Below, one piece after another: positions 10,601 through 18,181 of a stretch of DNA of 64,000 nt. Made by a program: the position numbers and the translations under genes. This stretch comes from Segatella hominis. Its GTDB lineage: Bacteria; Bacteroidota; Bacteroidia; Bacteroidales; Bacteroidaceae. Location: positions 1-64,000 of the forward strand of contig NZ_SGVY01000011.1 in the NCBI RefSeq assembly GCF_004535825.1, written 5' to 3'. The notes beneath the pieces were generated by a model. That model saw only the letters and a program-made list of their open reading frames with translations, had not been told where the DNA came from and made no database searches. Within the stretch, counting starts at the first letter, position 1; each line of letters starts with the position of its first letter.

Positions 10601-13600
10601 GACTCACTGATGGACGTGGTGCAAACCAAGCATACTGGTGTGGTCTGGAACGGAACCACTGGTGAGAAGGTGTCCATTGTGTCTGGTCGTGAGGTGGAGG
10701 ATGCCTTCGGCAGGAAGGTGGCGACATATTACCCGACAACGGAGCCAGTCGGAGATATGGGCAGATACAGCCACTCTGTGGGCGACCTGGAGATGACCAC
10801 TGAGTACGATGAGCGAGACCGTGAGGTGCTTGTCACTCTGGCTGATGGCGCAAGGACCCAAACTGCGTATGCCATCGGCAACCATGGCAGTGAGCCTATG
10901 CTTACGGCAACCTACACGGACGCTCTTGGCAGAACCTCTGAGAAATACTCTGACGCATTGGGCAGGGAGCGTGAGACCGTCCGTCATGCCGATGGTGTGG
11001 ATGTAACGGTGAAAAAGGCGTATGACGCTCTGGGGCAGCTTCTGGACGTGACCCATCCTAATGGGGCACACACCACTTATGCCTATGATGAACTGGGACG
11101 GAAACTGTCCGTCGTTCATCCAGATGCGGGCAAGGTGGAATACACCTATGATGCCGCAGGCAATATGCTGACCAAGCTGACCGCCGAGTTGGAGAGGACG
11201 ATTTCCTCAAAGGCTCCCATCACCTACACCTACGACTTCGAGAGATTGAGCGAGGTTCTCTACCCCGAGAACCTTTTCAATAGGGTGACCTACACTTATG
11301 GAAAGGCTGGTGACCCATTCAACCGTGCCGGCAGGATAGCCCTTGTGGAGGATGCCTCCGGTGGCGAGGCTTACAGCTATGGCAGGATGGGAGAGGTGAC
11401 GAAGACCGTGCGCACTGTGATGGCGAGTCTCGCCGACGTGCGTACCTATATATATGGTGCGACCTACGACAGTTGGAATCGTGTTCGTACGATGACCTAC
11501 CCTGATGGCGAGGTGGTGACCTATCACTATGATGCCGCAGGACAGGTGGAGAGTTTGACCAGCACGAAGCTTGGCAGGAAATCGACAATCGTTGAGAAGG
11601 TAGGCTATGACAAGGAGGGACATACCGTATATTCGAAACTCGGCAACGGCATGGAGACCACCTACAGCTACGACAAGGTGCGTGACCGCTTGGAGCGGAT
11701 GGAATTGCAGGGCAAGGGCGGCAAGGTGATGTTGAATGCGTATAGTTATGATGCCGTTGACAATATCCTTGGAATGGAGAACTCTATCAGTCCTCAGTCC
11801 AACAAGGGTATGAATCCATCCAAGTTGGGTGGTACATTCTCCCATTCCTATCGTTATGACAAACTCGACCGTTTGGTGAATGCGTCTGGTAAGGCTAAGA
11901 ATGCTCGCTATGTTATGGACATGGCTTACAATGTGATGAGCATGCCCCAGCACAAGTATCAGGAGGTGGATTCCTCATTGACGGCCCATAGCTACCGCAA
12001 TGACTATCTTTATGAGGACACATCCCATCCGACTGCTCCGACGCAAATCGGCCATGAGCATTATACGTATGATGCCAACGGCAACCCAACGTTGGTGGAG
12101 GATGACAGCCTCGGTACGACTCGTCAGATGTTCTGGGACGAGGATAACCGTCTGATGGTCTTGTCGGACAATGGAAAGACAAGCCGCTATACCTACAATG
12201 CATCGGGCGAGCGTATTGTCAAGAGCCATGGCAATATGGAGGGAGTATATGTAAATGGTGCGCCTCAGCGCATCGCCTTCCATGAGACGGATGATTTCAC
12301 GCTATATCCGGCGAGTATTTTGAGCGTGAGTCGGAATCGTTTCACCAAGCATTACTTCATAGGCAGTCAACGCATCGCCTCCAGGATTGGCGTGGGCAGA
12401 TTCAATAACGTCTATGGCATCAATGGAAGCCGTGTCACTGCCGGACAGAAGGATTATGCGGCGAGGATGGGAGAGATAGAGGCGCAGAAGGAGGAGTATT
12501 ACAAGAGTCTCGGTATTGCCCCTGGTGTTCCAACGATGAAGGGTAGCTATGGAGATCCTGAGAACACAGGTGTAGGATATAATTCCATCCTGACGGAATT
12601 GGGCAAGCACGATGTTCCTGAGAACTGGATACAATTGCCAAAGAAAGATGGAAAGGGCAACTCAGCAGGGAGTGGCGCAAGTGCCACTCCTGGGACTCCT
12701 ATTGCTTGGGAGGATCCGAGCAATCCCGAGAATGCCCAACCTGGTTATGGCTATGTAGCTGGTGATACCACGGAATTGGAGGAGACCTTTTATTATCATA
12801 GTGACCACCTTGGCTCAACAAGCTATGTTACCGATGAGGATGGTAACATCACGCAGTATGAAGCCTATCTTCCTTATGGTGAGTTGTTGGTCGATGAGCA
12901 CTCGTCTTCAGAGTCAATGCCGTACAAGTTTAATGGCAAGCAACTTGATGACGAGACGGGACTCTATTACTATGGAGCTAGGTATATGAATCCTGTGGCT
13001 AGCATTTGGTATGGGGTGGATCCTTTGGCTGAAAAATATCAAAGTATGGGAGGAATGGTTTATTGTGAAAGCAATCCTATAAAGTACATTGATCCAAATG
13101 GTATGATAAAAAGATCATATTTTGGTCAAGAAGAAAGGTTAAAATCGCCGATTTTATATAGAAATTATCTTCATTTTAAAGATAATCCAACAGTATTAAA
13201 TCTGTTTGCACATGGAAGTTTTAATGGCTTTTCATATAAAGGGAATACATCTGGTTCTACTGGTGAAAAATCCGTAAAATTCTTTTATGATATGATACAA
13301 AAAGATAGAGGTTTGAAAGAAAGTTATTCAAAAAGTAAAATAATCGTTCTTCATATGTGTTCCACAGCAAAATTTGCTGAAAAGATTTCTCGTGATCCAA
13401 AATTTAAAGATGCTTTAATTATAGCTCCAAGTGGAGATTTGGCGGTTTCTGAAAAAACGCCAAAAGTGAATGATAAACTTATAAAATCAAAAGCAGAATA
13501 TTCATATAGAATTATTGGAGCTACTAATAAAAAAGCACATGGTGTTTGGAAAGCTTATAGGAATGGGCGTGTCGTAGCAAACTATAAAGATAGTTCTAAA

Positions 13601-13657
13601 CCAGGATCTATTGGATTCAATTTTTTTAATACTAAGGGAAAAAATGGGAAAAAATAA
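4604..13657 (+). CDS. Giant Rhs/SpvB/TcdB-like lipoprotein with protease-like toxin tip
   Basis: This 3017-residue protein has a lipoprotein signal with lipobox ISSC (Cys28; translation may start at Met8). An SpvB-like domain lies at about 265-600. Six calcium-binding FG-GAP/VCBS motifs of the form D-x-NGDGLPD occur near residues 629, 716, 1310, 1433, 1512 and 1603. YD/Rhs repeats follow (about 1860-2530). The Rhs core (YYHSDHLGSTSYVT, YYGARYMNPVASIWYGVDPL) runs at about 2729-2810. After this core the coding DNA turns sharply A+T-rich and the last 210 residues are a variable tip. The tip carries NLFAHGS (His2870) and IIVLHMCSTA (Cys2919), the His-Gly and hydrophobic-strand-Cys pattern of clan CD (caspase/C80-like) cysteine proteases. 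The toxin activity is inferred; the Rhs architecture is clear. Confidence 0.9.
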   Translation: MKEKTRKMKNNVYGLVTIVLVAAIISSCGGRKSRSVVRSMCLGKDSLSTMRLHKTEHKLDTAHVTVRKALRQDTKGRNTPPSVAHADMARRMVSKFFSCSDSDTLRVGRAQLAVPRGAMTHGRTLSITPLCRGEIPPLPTGLVNVTGGEDADTVVGYRFLPHGNHFVHCPATLTVPYDSTLIPSGYTAADIHTYYYDGMSRRWTLLRGRGTDRKRAVAMAETTHFTDVVNGILKVPESPETSSYVPTGISDLKAADPGAGIQQMEAPIANQQGTASMEYPFELPSGRGGISVNVGLSYSNQGGSGMVGYGWSLPVKSVDVETRWGVPRFDSDVESESYLLMGERLGDRAYRSATMRPRMAERHFQPMVEGNFNRIIRHGSTPADYWWEVTDKDGTTYAYGGKDGKVDDASTLTDTHGNRIKWVLTRITDVHGNFASLRYTKHGGNLYPDRYTYTGFGDEEGLYSVEFAMEQDARHDAVSSGRLGVMQEDAALLHRVSVRNDGNLLRAYELHYKEGAFGKTLLASIDQLDSHGDVVATHSMDYYDDVVGGLFTTEPVTYTSESDNYGRVFSQNVGLLDGTISLLGAGTAKGTTVGGGVMVGAGWGPASVNAGASYSHSKGANEGKAALVDLNGDGLPDKLWKGSDGKLHYRLNLNADGKHPTFGEAHLVEGVNSFSKGSTSSNTLDANVAVGFGIASSGYAVGKTTEESKTQVYLHDFNSDGLVDVAVNGTVYFNHSDGKSVFFSPSSSGTDNPIVGGDCAMDSTFLVDYKVLRDSLERQYPLHDAVRLWRAPFEGTVTVTGDVLKPSSEGDGVSLSVQHGDRVIWKNDRFMGGTLRIPAMDLEVKPGDFLLFRCGAIYSGAGDAIDWHPHVRYVSLPVPTYAGEALTDYDSEADALMGEASTAPLSIDGKVAFEGAYAKGRTSDDITLSIVRTDKAGVQILVDSLLLPADSIVSGVFRGECQSVASDSATLDFIVRANSPVDWHAVSWNPVLRMDTMRFEIAPQRIIYSKPIRMAASTLVSLPADTAWGSRLILVPHLSVSRESGEDRDSADVHLSLKTADGTFLYARTLAIGSDNALHGDSIVLDVSSMRGKLSGKEVQVTFSIANELASASEAGVELCMDSTIYVADSLGIGHAMGSKVVTVSSLPACVFSSYNRFDYGTLYHGWGQFAWNGNDGASIRVADMRTADTNAYLHDGKLDEDAVEANAIDITEQRFFTMAYQSSSQRYVSATDSVYVTGAVMRPSRLGEDDIVIDSVDYATGGEGLAAPVQRTLTKGRSKSYSLGASAGVSIGVNRSESTQDSYTKVSLQDINGDGYPDWVNDHDGKIRAQLTCQTGRLGDAMDYAVEGALSRGKSSNTGLDIGASFDAKAYSIGQYFQFPKTSKEAESSSQSTAYPSDAESAGNAGKVSENGSCSASGNFSSGETVTARDWSDLNGDGLPDMVSSDGMVRYGLGYSYTDAMASELPGTDRSVSSNLGGGNGVCIPVLGMFSISSGMNDTQSLTMGRGMLADVNGDGLPDYVSQEADGSLSVTLNRGDGFMEKWDMGGRTAMSASVGSSLAFYGSVAYTIRIPLPFGFRINITPSVQASHSESVSRTTASLIDMDGDGLPDLVCASGENRLLVYRNLTGRTNLLKSVTLPFGGRHLVEYAQTEPSHDLPGRRWVMSAVETVGGYAECGATRTRTEFDYHGGYQDRKEREFLGFQEVVTTEVNTLDGDRLYRRTVRMYDGVRDYHTHSLLTSETLYDADANKLHGTSYSYDLRDQQSSESKFPALVKVEDMEYDPGTGVSMGTNVENDYDGYGNLTFYRQTAIGHELEASVDYHELTDRYIVGEPSHVAVSSGGKVLRERTSEVNSYGDMTRLTLRNGDGASVYDMEYDTYGNITRLTKPANHRGQRMFHAYAYDERHHSLVTGVSDAYGYSSSTSYDPLWNLPTSTTDINGQRMEYTYDVVGRQSTVRAPYEIESGKPFTIKFEYSPRGRMAHTIHDMGKGYIDTYTFADSLMDVVQTKHTGVVWNGTTGEKVSIVSGREVEDAFGRKVATYYPTTEPVGDMGRYSHSVGDLEMTTEYDERDREVLVTLADGARTQTAYAIGNHGSEPMLTATYTDALGRTSEKYSDALGRERETVRHADGVDVTVKKAYDALGQLLDVTHPNGAHTTYAYDELGRKLSVVHPDAGKVEYTYDAAGNMLTKLTAELERTISSKAPITYTYDFERLSEVLYPENLFNRVTYTYGKAGDPFNRAGRIALVEDASGGEAYSYGRMGEVTKTVRTVMASLADVRTYIYGATYDSWNRVRTMTYPDGEVVTYHYDAAGQVESLTSTKLGRKSTIVEKVGYDKEGHTVYSKLGNGMETTYSYDKVRDRLERMELQGKGGKVMLNAYSYDAVDNILGMENSISPQSNKGMNPSKLGGTFSHSYRYDKLDRLVNASGKAKNARYVMDMAYNVMSMPQHKYQEVDSSLTAHSYRNDYLYEDTSHPTAPTQIGHEHYTYDANGNPTLVEDDSLGTTRQMFWDEDNRLMVLSDNGKTSRYTYNASGERIVKSHGNMEGVYVNGAPQRIAFHETDDFTLYPASILSVSRNRFTKHYFIGSQRIASRIGVGRFNNVYGINGSRVTAGQKDYAARMGEIEAQKEEYYKSLGIAPGVPTMKGSYGDPENTGVGYNSILTELGKHDVPENWIQLPKKDGKGNSAGSGASATPGTPIAWEDPSNPENAQPGYGYVAGDTTELEETFYYHSDHLGSTSYVTDEDGNITQYEAYLPYGELLVDEHSSSESMPYKFNGKQLDDETGLYYYGARYMNPVASIWYGVDPLAEKYQSMGGMVYCESNPIKYIDPNGMIKRSYFGQEERLKSPILYRNYLHFKDNPTVLNLFAHGSFNGFSYKGNTSGSTGEKSVKFFYDMIQKDRGLKESYSKSKIIVLHMCSTAKFAEKISRDPKFKDALIIAPSGDLAVSEKTPKVNDKLIKSKAEYSYRIIGATNKKAHGVWKAYRNGRVVANYKDSSKPGSIGFNFFNTKGKNGKK

Positions 13658-14696
13658 TATAATCGATTTGCTTGTTAATATAATAATTGCATTTATTATA
13701 TTGATTTCATTTGATAATTGCGCAAAAAGAAATGCGAGGGAGGATAAAATAGATTCTTCTCTGATACAATTGAAGACTTTAGGTATATTCTACTGCAATC
13801 CGATTAAAACGGCTGAGTATTTGAAGGTGAAAATCTGCCTTAGACAATTAGATACGTTTGCCAATGATGCAGAATTGGTGCGTTTGTCTAAAGACGATAA
13901 ATCTCCGATTATCAGACTATATGCTTTCCAAGTATTGCTAAATCGCAATTATCAGAAAGCTGAATCTATTGCATTTCGTGAGTTGACTGATACCATTAGC
14001 GTTCCTATTAGCTATGTTTCCTTTTATGAAAGAATTGGGGAGGACAATATTTCAAATTTGAGGATTAACTTGTTGGCAAAGTACTGCAAGAAACATAGAA
14101 TTAGTACAAACAAGCTAGATAGAGTATTGCTGCGTAGCTTGGGTTTAAAGAACATTGACTATTATAAACAGCTATTTTTGAGAATTCCACCAAGTGAAAG
14201 GTATTATTATCTCGTAAAGAGGCATTATGTTGTAGATAAAAATCCTTATGCCTTGGTTTTGCTTGCAAAATACCATAAGCCATCTGATAGAGTTTTGGTT
14301 AATGAAGCCCTTAAAACATTCGAAAAGATAGAAGAAGCTTGTCGAAATATAGCAGATGTGTCATATAAACCAGTACTTCCTGACGAGGATTTGTTTCCAA
14401 TGTCTTTATTAGCTGTGTCTTATTGGCCAGATGAATCTTTTCGAAAAACATTAGAAGATATAAGTAAACTATATTTATACAAAGCAGATGATTTTTCGCC
14501 AACTCTCGATTATTTATATCAAGCTTTGATGGCTTATAATGACGAATGGTCTTATCGCATAATAAAAGATAGCTTTAATTATCAGAAGAGAAGTATGAAT
14601 GAAATGGATTTATACAATTATAAAGAATCATTCAAAAATGCGTATTTGAAGAGACCTTTGCCCAAATATAGATCTTTCTTGTATGGTTCCAAATAA
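13644..14696 (+). CDS. Candidate immunity protein for the first Rhs tip
   Basis: I chose the ATG at 13644 (350 residues), which overlaps the Rhs stop by 14 bp; an upstream in-frame start at 13611 would lie deeper inside Rhs. The protein begins with a hydrophobic segment (about residues 8-25) ending in SFDNC, a poor lipobox or a membrane anchor, so it is probably exported or membrane-tethered. The remainder is helical, with short repeated helix pairs (RLYAFQVLLNRNYQKAESIAF, LVLLAKYHKPS) recalling TPR/HEAT solenoids. It is A+T-rich like the adjoining toxin tip, as expected for a gene that moves with it. No family is recognised; the immunity role rests on position. Confidence 0.6.
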   Translation: MGKNNIIDLLVNIIIAFIILISFDNCAKRNAREDKIDSSLIQLKTLGIFYCNPIKTAEYLKVKICLRQLDTFANDAELVRLSKDDKSPIIRLYAFQVLLNRNYQKAESIAFRELTDTISVPISYVSFYERIGEDNISNLRINLLAKYCKKHRISTNKLDRVLLRSLGLKNIDYYKQLFLRIPPSERYYYLVKRHYVVDKNPYALVLLAKYHKPSDRVLVNEALKTFEKIEEACRNIADVSYKPVLPDEDLFPMSLLAVSYWPDESFRKTLEDISKLYLYKADDFSPTLDYLYQALMAYNDEWSYRIIKDSFNYQKRSMNEMDLYNYKESFKNAYLKRPLPKYRSFLYGSK

Positions 14697-14698
14697 GA

Positions 14699-14730
14699 GG
14701 GTGTGTCATAAGCCATGATACACCCTTTTT
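14699..14730 (+). terminator. Terminator after the Rhs operon
   Basis: GGGTGTGTCAT pairs with ATGATACACCC around a 5-base loop and is followed by five T. It lies 3 bp after the candidate immunity gene. A relative of this hairpin occurs at 15109-15135, so the two bracket the repeat-rich gap. Confidence 0.85.
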
Positions 14731-14838
14731 CTATCTGTATTTTCCTACAATAAATGTTAAGACATGCCCTTCTCGATGACACTCCCATTTTCTACAAATA
14801 CTCTTATAATTTCCCTTCTCTGCCTGGGTATTTTTTTC

Positions 14839-14888
14839 TCCCTGCCCACGCAAGAATTTTTCCGTGGGCAGGGAAAAATAAAAGTGGG
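14839..14888. repeat. Dispersed palindromic element, copy 1
   Basis: A perfect 12-bp stem (TCCCTGCCCACG, 14839-14850, with CGTGGGCAGGGA, 14863-14874) encloses a loop containing GAATTTTTCC. It is followed by AAAAATAAAAGTGGGT. A related element lies at 57408-57463 with the same loop and flank, so this is a dispersed intergenic repeat. Confidence 0.7.
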
Positions 14889-14940
14889 TACAGGGGCGGA
14901 AATTATGAAACCTGAATCCTTGAAAATTATAGACGGATGA

Positions 14941-15080
14941 AGAAGCGCTTTATTAGCACTTAACGAAGCGCTTCATTAACACCTAACGATGCGCTTCATT
15001 AGACCTTAATAAAGCGCTTTGCTAGATCTCAATAAACTTAGACCTTAACAAAGCGCTTCGTTAGAGCTTATAAATGCGTT
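14941..15080. repeat. 23-bp imperfect tandem repeat array
   Basis: Five to six units of about 23 bp share the palindromic core GAAGCGCTTC or AAAGCGCTTT followed by a TTAG-A-CTTAA-like tail. Unit starts are 14941, 14965, 14988, 15011, 15034 (partial) and 15050. Units touch with no unique spacers, so it is not a CRISPR array. It sits in a 480-bp gene-free gap between the two toxin cassettes. Confidence 0.85.
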
Positions 15081-15108
15081 TTTTTTTGAGGAAATGCTTT
15101 ATAAAAAA

Positions 15109-15147
15109 GGGTGCGTCACAGACTTATGACACACCCTCTTATTTTCT
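15109..15147 (+). terminator. Hairpin related to the Rhs terminator
   Basis: GGGTGCGTCA (15109-15118) pairs with TGACACACCC (15126-15135) and is followed by a T-rich run. It resembles the hairpin at 14699-14730. It may be the terminator of a lost cassette, left when intervening genes were deleted. Confidence 0.55.
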
Positions 15148-15213
15148 ATTTGGAAAAGCATAGGATACTCAGAGAAGATGTTTTGTTCTTTTAGTCTTTT
15201 CTCCATTATTTTT

Positions 15214-15308
15214 TTGCATATAAACTTTATGAATATCCATTTGCGGTCGTATTAGGCAAAAACTCTCTCAAAAAGTTGGTGGTTTGGGATGTTCTTCGTA
15301 ATTTTGCA
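15214..15308 (+). repeat. 95-bp direct repeat, copy B, with promoter
   Basis: This is the second copy of the Rhs promoter segment at 1218-1312. GTTG (15275-15278), 20 bp and TAATTTTG (15299-15306) are all kept, so the displaced cassette probably has its own promoter. Similarity ends right after the -7 element. Confidence 0.85.
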
Positions 15309-15501
15309 TCTATTAGCTGAATTTGCGTAACTCAAATGTGAACCTAAATGATTAAATAGTATGTTATTTAAGTCAAACAGAATAAGTACTGCTGATTTTT
15401 CTTTCTTGAGAAATGTAGTGAGAATATTGCCTGCAAAGTGGAAATATTTGCATAGGCAGATTAATACCAATTGTATAGTTGGTAAAAGTAGAAGCCAACA
15501 T

Positions 15502-16002
15502 ATGGAAAATGGATATTTTACATTGATATTGGATAGGGCAAGTAATGATACTTCCAATTATAACCTACCAGAACTTATTACGTTGTCAGGCATATTGGTA
15601 TGGGACAAAAAGAAGCAAGATTATTCAGAGGTGCAACTTGATATATCTTTTGGTTCTCTTATAGGCTTTTATGTTAAATCAAAGTATGAGAATTTAGACT
15701 GGGCAAAGGTCGATTTAAGCCAATTCTTAGAAAATGATTATGGTAAGAATATAGATGAAAGCCGAGTTGTTGTAGATAAAAATCTTGGTGATTTGAACTC
15801 AAAAGATAGAAATAAGTTGGATTTAGGAGATGTCTTTTCCGTAGAAGTGAATGAGCAAATATATTATACGATAAAATCTATAGGCGATGGAGACTACGTG
15901 GCTATAGATAAAAATGGTGGAGTTTTCTTTTTAAAGCATGATCCTTTATCAGTAAAGAAAATAGCAAAAAACGTGGATGAATATTTAAAAAATGTTTTGT
16001 GA
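15502..16002 (+). CDS. SUKH/SMI1-like orphan immunity protein
   Basis: I chose the ATG at 15502 (166 residues); the frame opens at 15361, but the first 47 codons look unlike protein. The C-terminal part (YYTIKSIGDGDYVAIDKNGG, then VFFLKHDP and a final helix ending VDEYL) fits the end of SUKH (SMI1/KNR4) immunity domains, where a glycine-rich turn precedes a His-Asp strand and a last helix. The stop at 16000-16002 falls exactly where the duplicated Rhs core begins. Its cognate toxin tip is not in the window, so it looks like an orphan immunity gene kept from an earlier cassette. The SUKH match is by eye. Confidence 0.55.
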   Translation: MENGYFTLILDRASNDTSNYNLPELITLSGILVWDKKKQDYSEVQLDISFGSLIGFYVKSKYENLDWAKVDLSQFLENDYGKNIDESRVVVDKNLGDLNSKDRNKLDLGDVFSVEVNEQIYYTIKSIGDGDYVAIDKNGGVFFLKHDPLSVKKIAKNVDEYLKNVL

Positions 16003-17612
16003 TGGTCTTGTCGGACAATGGAAAGACAAGCCGCTATACCTACAATGCATCGGGCGAGCGTATTGTCAAGAGCCATGGCAATATGGAGGGAGTATATGTA
16101 AATGGTGCGCCTCAGCGTATCGCCTTCCATGAGACGGATGACTTCACGCTATATCCGGCGAACATCCTAACCGTGAGCCGGAATCGCTTCACCAAGCATT
16201 ACTTCATAGGCAGTCAGCGCATCGCCTCCAGGATAGGAGTGGGCAGATTCAATAACGTCTATGGCATCAATGGAAGTCGTGTCACTGCCGGCCTGAAGGA
16301 TTATGTGGCGAGGATGAGCCAGATAGAGGCGCAGAAGGAGGAGTATTACAAGAGCCTTGGCATAGCCCCTGGTGTTCCAACAATGAAGGGCAGTTATGGA
16401 GATCCTGAGAACACAGGTGTCGGATATAATTCCATCCTGACGGAATTGGGCAAGCACGATGTTCCTGAGAATTGGATACAATTGCCAAAGAACGATGGAA
16501 AGTGCAACTCTACAGGGAGTGGCGCAAATGCTACTCCTGGGGGTCCTGTTGCTTGGGAAGCCCCGAGCAATCCAGAGAATGCCCAACCTGGTTATGGCTA
16601 TGTCGCAGGTGATACCACAGAATTGGAGGAGACCTTTTATTATTATAGTGACCACCTTGGCTCAACAAGCTATGTTACCGATGAGGATGGTAACATCACG
16701 CAGTATGAAGCCTATCTTCCTTATGGTGAGTTGTTGGTCGATGAGCACTCGTCTTCAGAGTCAATGCCGTACAAGTTTAATGGCAAGCAACTTGATGACG
16801 AGACGGGACTTTATTACTATGGTGCAAGGTATATGAATCCTGTGGCTAGCATTTGGTATGGGGGTGGATCCGTTATTAGAGAAAAAATGCAGGTTTCTCC
16901 ATACAATTATTGTTTGGATAATCCAATTAGGTTCATAGATTATATGGGATTATATGAGACGGAAGCTGCTGCTCAAAAAGTAGCAAAACAATATGGGGCA
17001 AATTATTATCAAGATAAAAAGTCTAAGCAATGGTATGTTGCAATGGATGAAAGTGGAGAGAAAGCCTATTCTACAGGGGAAACCTTAGTTCGTGATTTTG
17101 GACAAACTTTTTTGGAAAAAAGTAGTGGCGCAACAGATATTGGCAGTAATGCATATGGCTTTTTGGAAAAAATGGTAATACCTGGACATAAAAATTATTT
17201 TCTAGGAATCAATGGAAAATATTATAGCCACCATCCAAATGGAATTACTGGTAGCAGAGTTGGGGCAATTAAAATTTCTAATTATTATAAAAATGCAGGA
17301 TGAGCAGCTACTTTTGTTTCTGGAAGTATGTTGATTTCAGACGGTATAATGAAGGACTCCAAAAATAATAATGGCGTGTTTTCTATTGGCTATAATACTC
17401 AAAAAGCATCTGTCACAGTTGTCTCAGGATGTATTGTGAGTTGGGGATGTTCTGCTGTCGGGGCAAAAAATGGAGCTTTTGTTGGAACTGCTATTTGTCC
17501 TGGTGTAGGTACAGCTATAGGAGCTGCTGTTGGTGGAGTTGGAGGTTCTATATTGGGCAATGAATTGGGTGTAAATATCGGTTTGAAAATGTTTGATGAA
17601 ATTAAAAAATAA
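15999..17612 (+). pseudogene. Displaced Rhs core plus second toxin tip, interrupted
   Basis: Bases 16000-16870 repeat 12153-13022 of the main Rhs gene without indels until a G run (G5 at 16860-16864 against G4 at 13013-13016). There is no signal peptide, shell domain or long 5' part, so this is a silent tip. After the core, the tip reads on until TGA at 17301-17303. The same frame then stays open to 17612, with a glycine-rich hydrophobic end (VGTAIGAAVGGVGGSILG) typical of membrane-inserting sequences. The stop makes a full tip impossible unless it is read through. The first half of the tip has no motif I recognise. Confidence 0.8.
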
Positions 17613-17616
17613 AAGT

Positions 17617-18129
17617 ATGGAATTATATTGGAACATAACGCTTATATTTATTTATAATATGCTTTGTAAGGCAAGTTTAATTCTTGACAAGTATTCTCCT
17701 TTCTCATTGTTGCTCACAATCCTCTTTCATGAACGAAAGATTGGAAAAAATAGAATTGACATAGAGTCTATAAATAAGGCCTCAGTTAACTTTATGAACA
17801 ACCCAAACTTTGGTATGAACATTAGATATGCTAACTTCTTTATGTTATCATTGCCTTTGATACTTTTATGGGGAAGCATGATCTTTTGTATATTTCTTTT
17901 TAATGAGGGAATTATGCCTAATGAGCATTTATTTGTATCTTTGATACTTGTGTTTATTTGCATTTCTTTCTTAATTAATTATATCTTCTTATGGAAAGAT
18001 AATAAATATTTATTTTATATGAAAAAGTTTAAGTCAAAAAAAATAGATGCAAAGACAAAATGCATAAGTTTATTAATTGTCGTTGCGCCGTTTTTCATTC
18101 TTATTGCTAGTATATTCTGCATATCTTAA
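17617..18129 (+). CDS. Multi-pass membrane protein, candidate immunity for the second tip
   Basis: I chose the ATG at 17617, 4 bp after the tip frame closes (170 residues). Three or four hydrophobic segments are visible (about residues 4-20, 75-98, 105-127 and 145-168), with a polar loop between the first two. A multi-pass membrane protein beside a tip ending in a glycine-rich membrane-like segment fits immunity to a pore-forming toxin. That is inference from position and hydrophobicity. It is A+T-rich like the tip and has no family I recognise. Confidence 0.5.
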   Translation: MELYWNITLIFIYNMLCKASLILDKYSPFSLLLTILFHERKIGKNRIDIESINKASVNFMNNPNFGMNIRYANFFMLSLPLILLWGSMIFCIFLFNEGIMPNEHLFVSLILVFICISFLINYIFLWKDNKYLFYMKKFKSKKIDAKTKCISLLIVVAPFFILIASIFCIS

Positions 18130-18181
18130 TGCGGACTTTTGGGAAAGATAGCCCGAAAAATGCTAATAAATGCAATTTTAT

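Noticed and set aside
14941-15080. CRISPR array
   Set aside because: Units of about 23 bp are contiguous with no unique spacers, and no cas genes are present.
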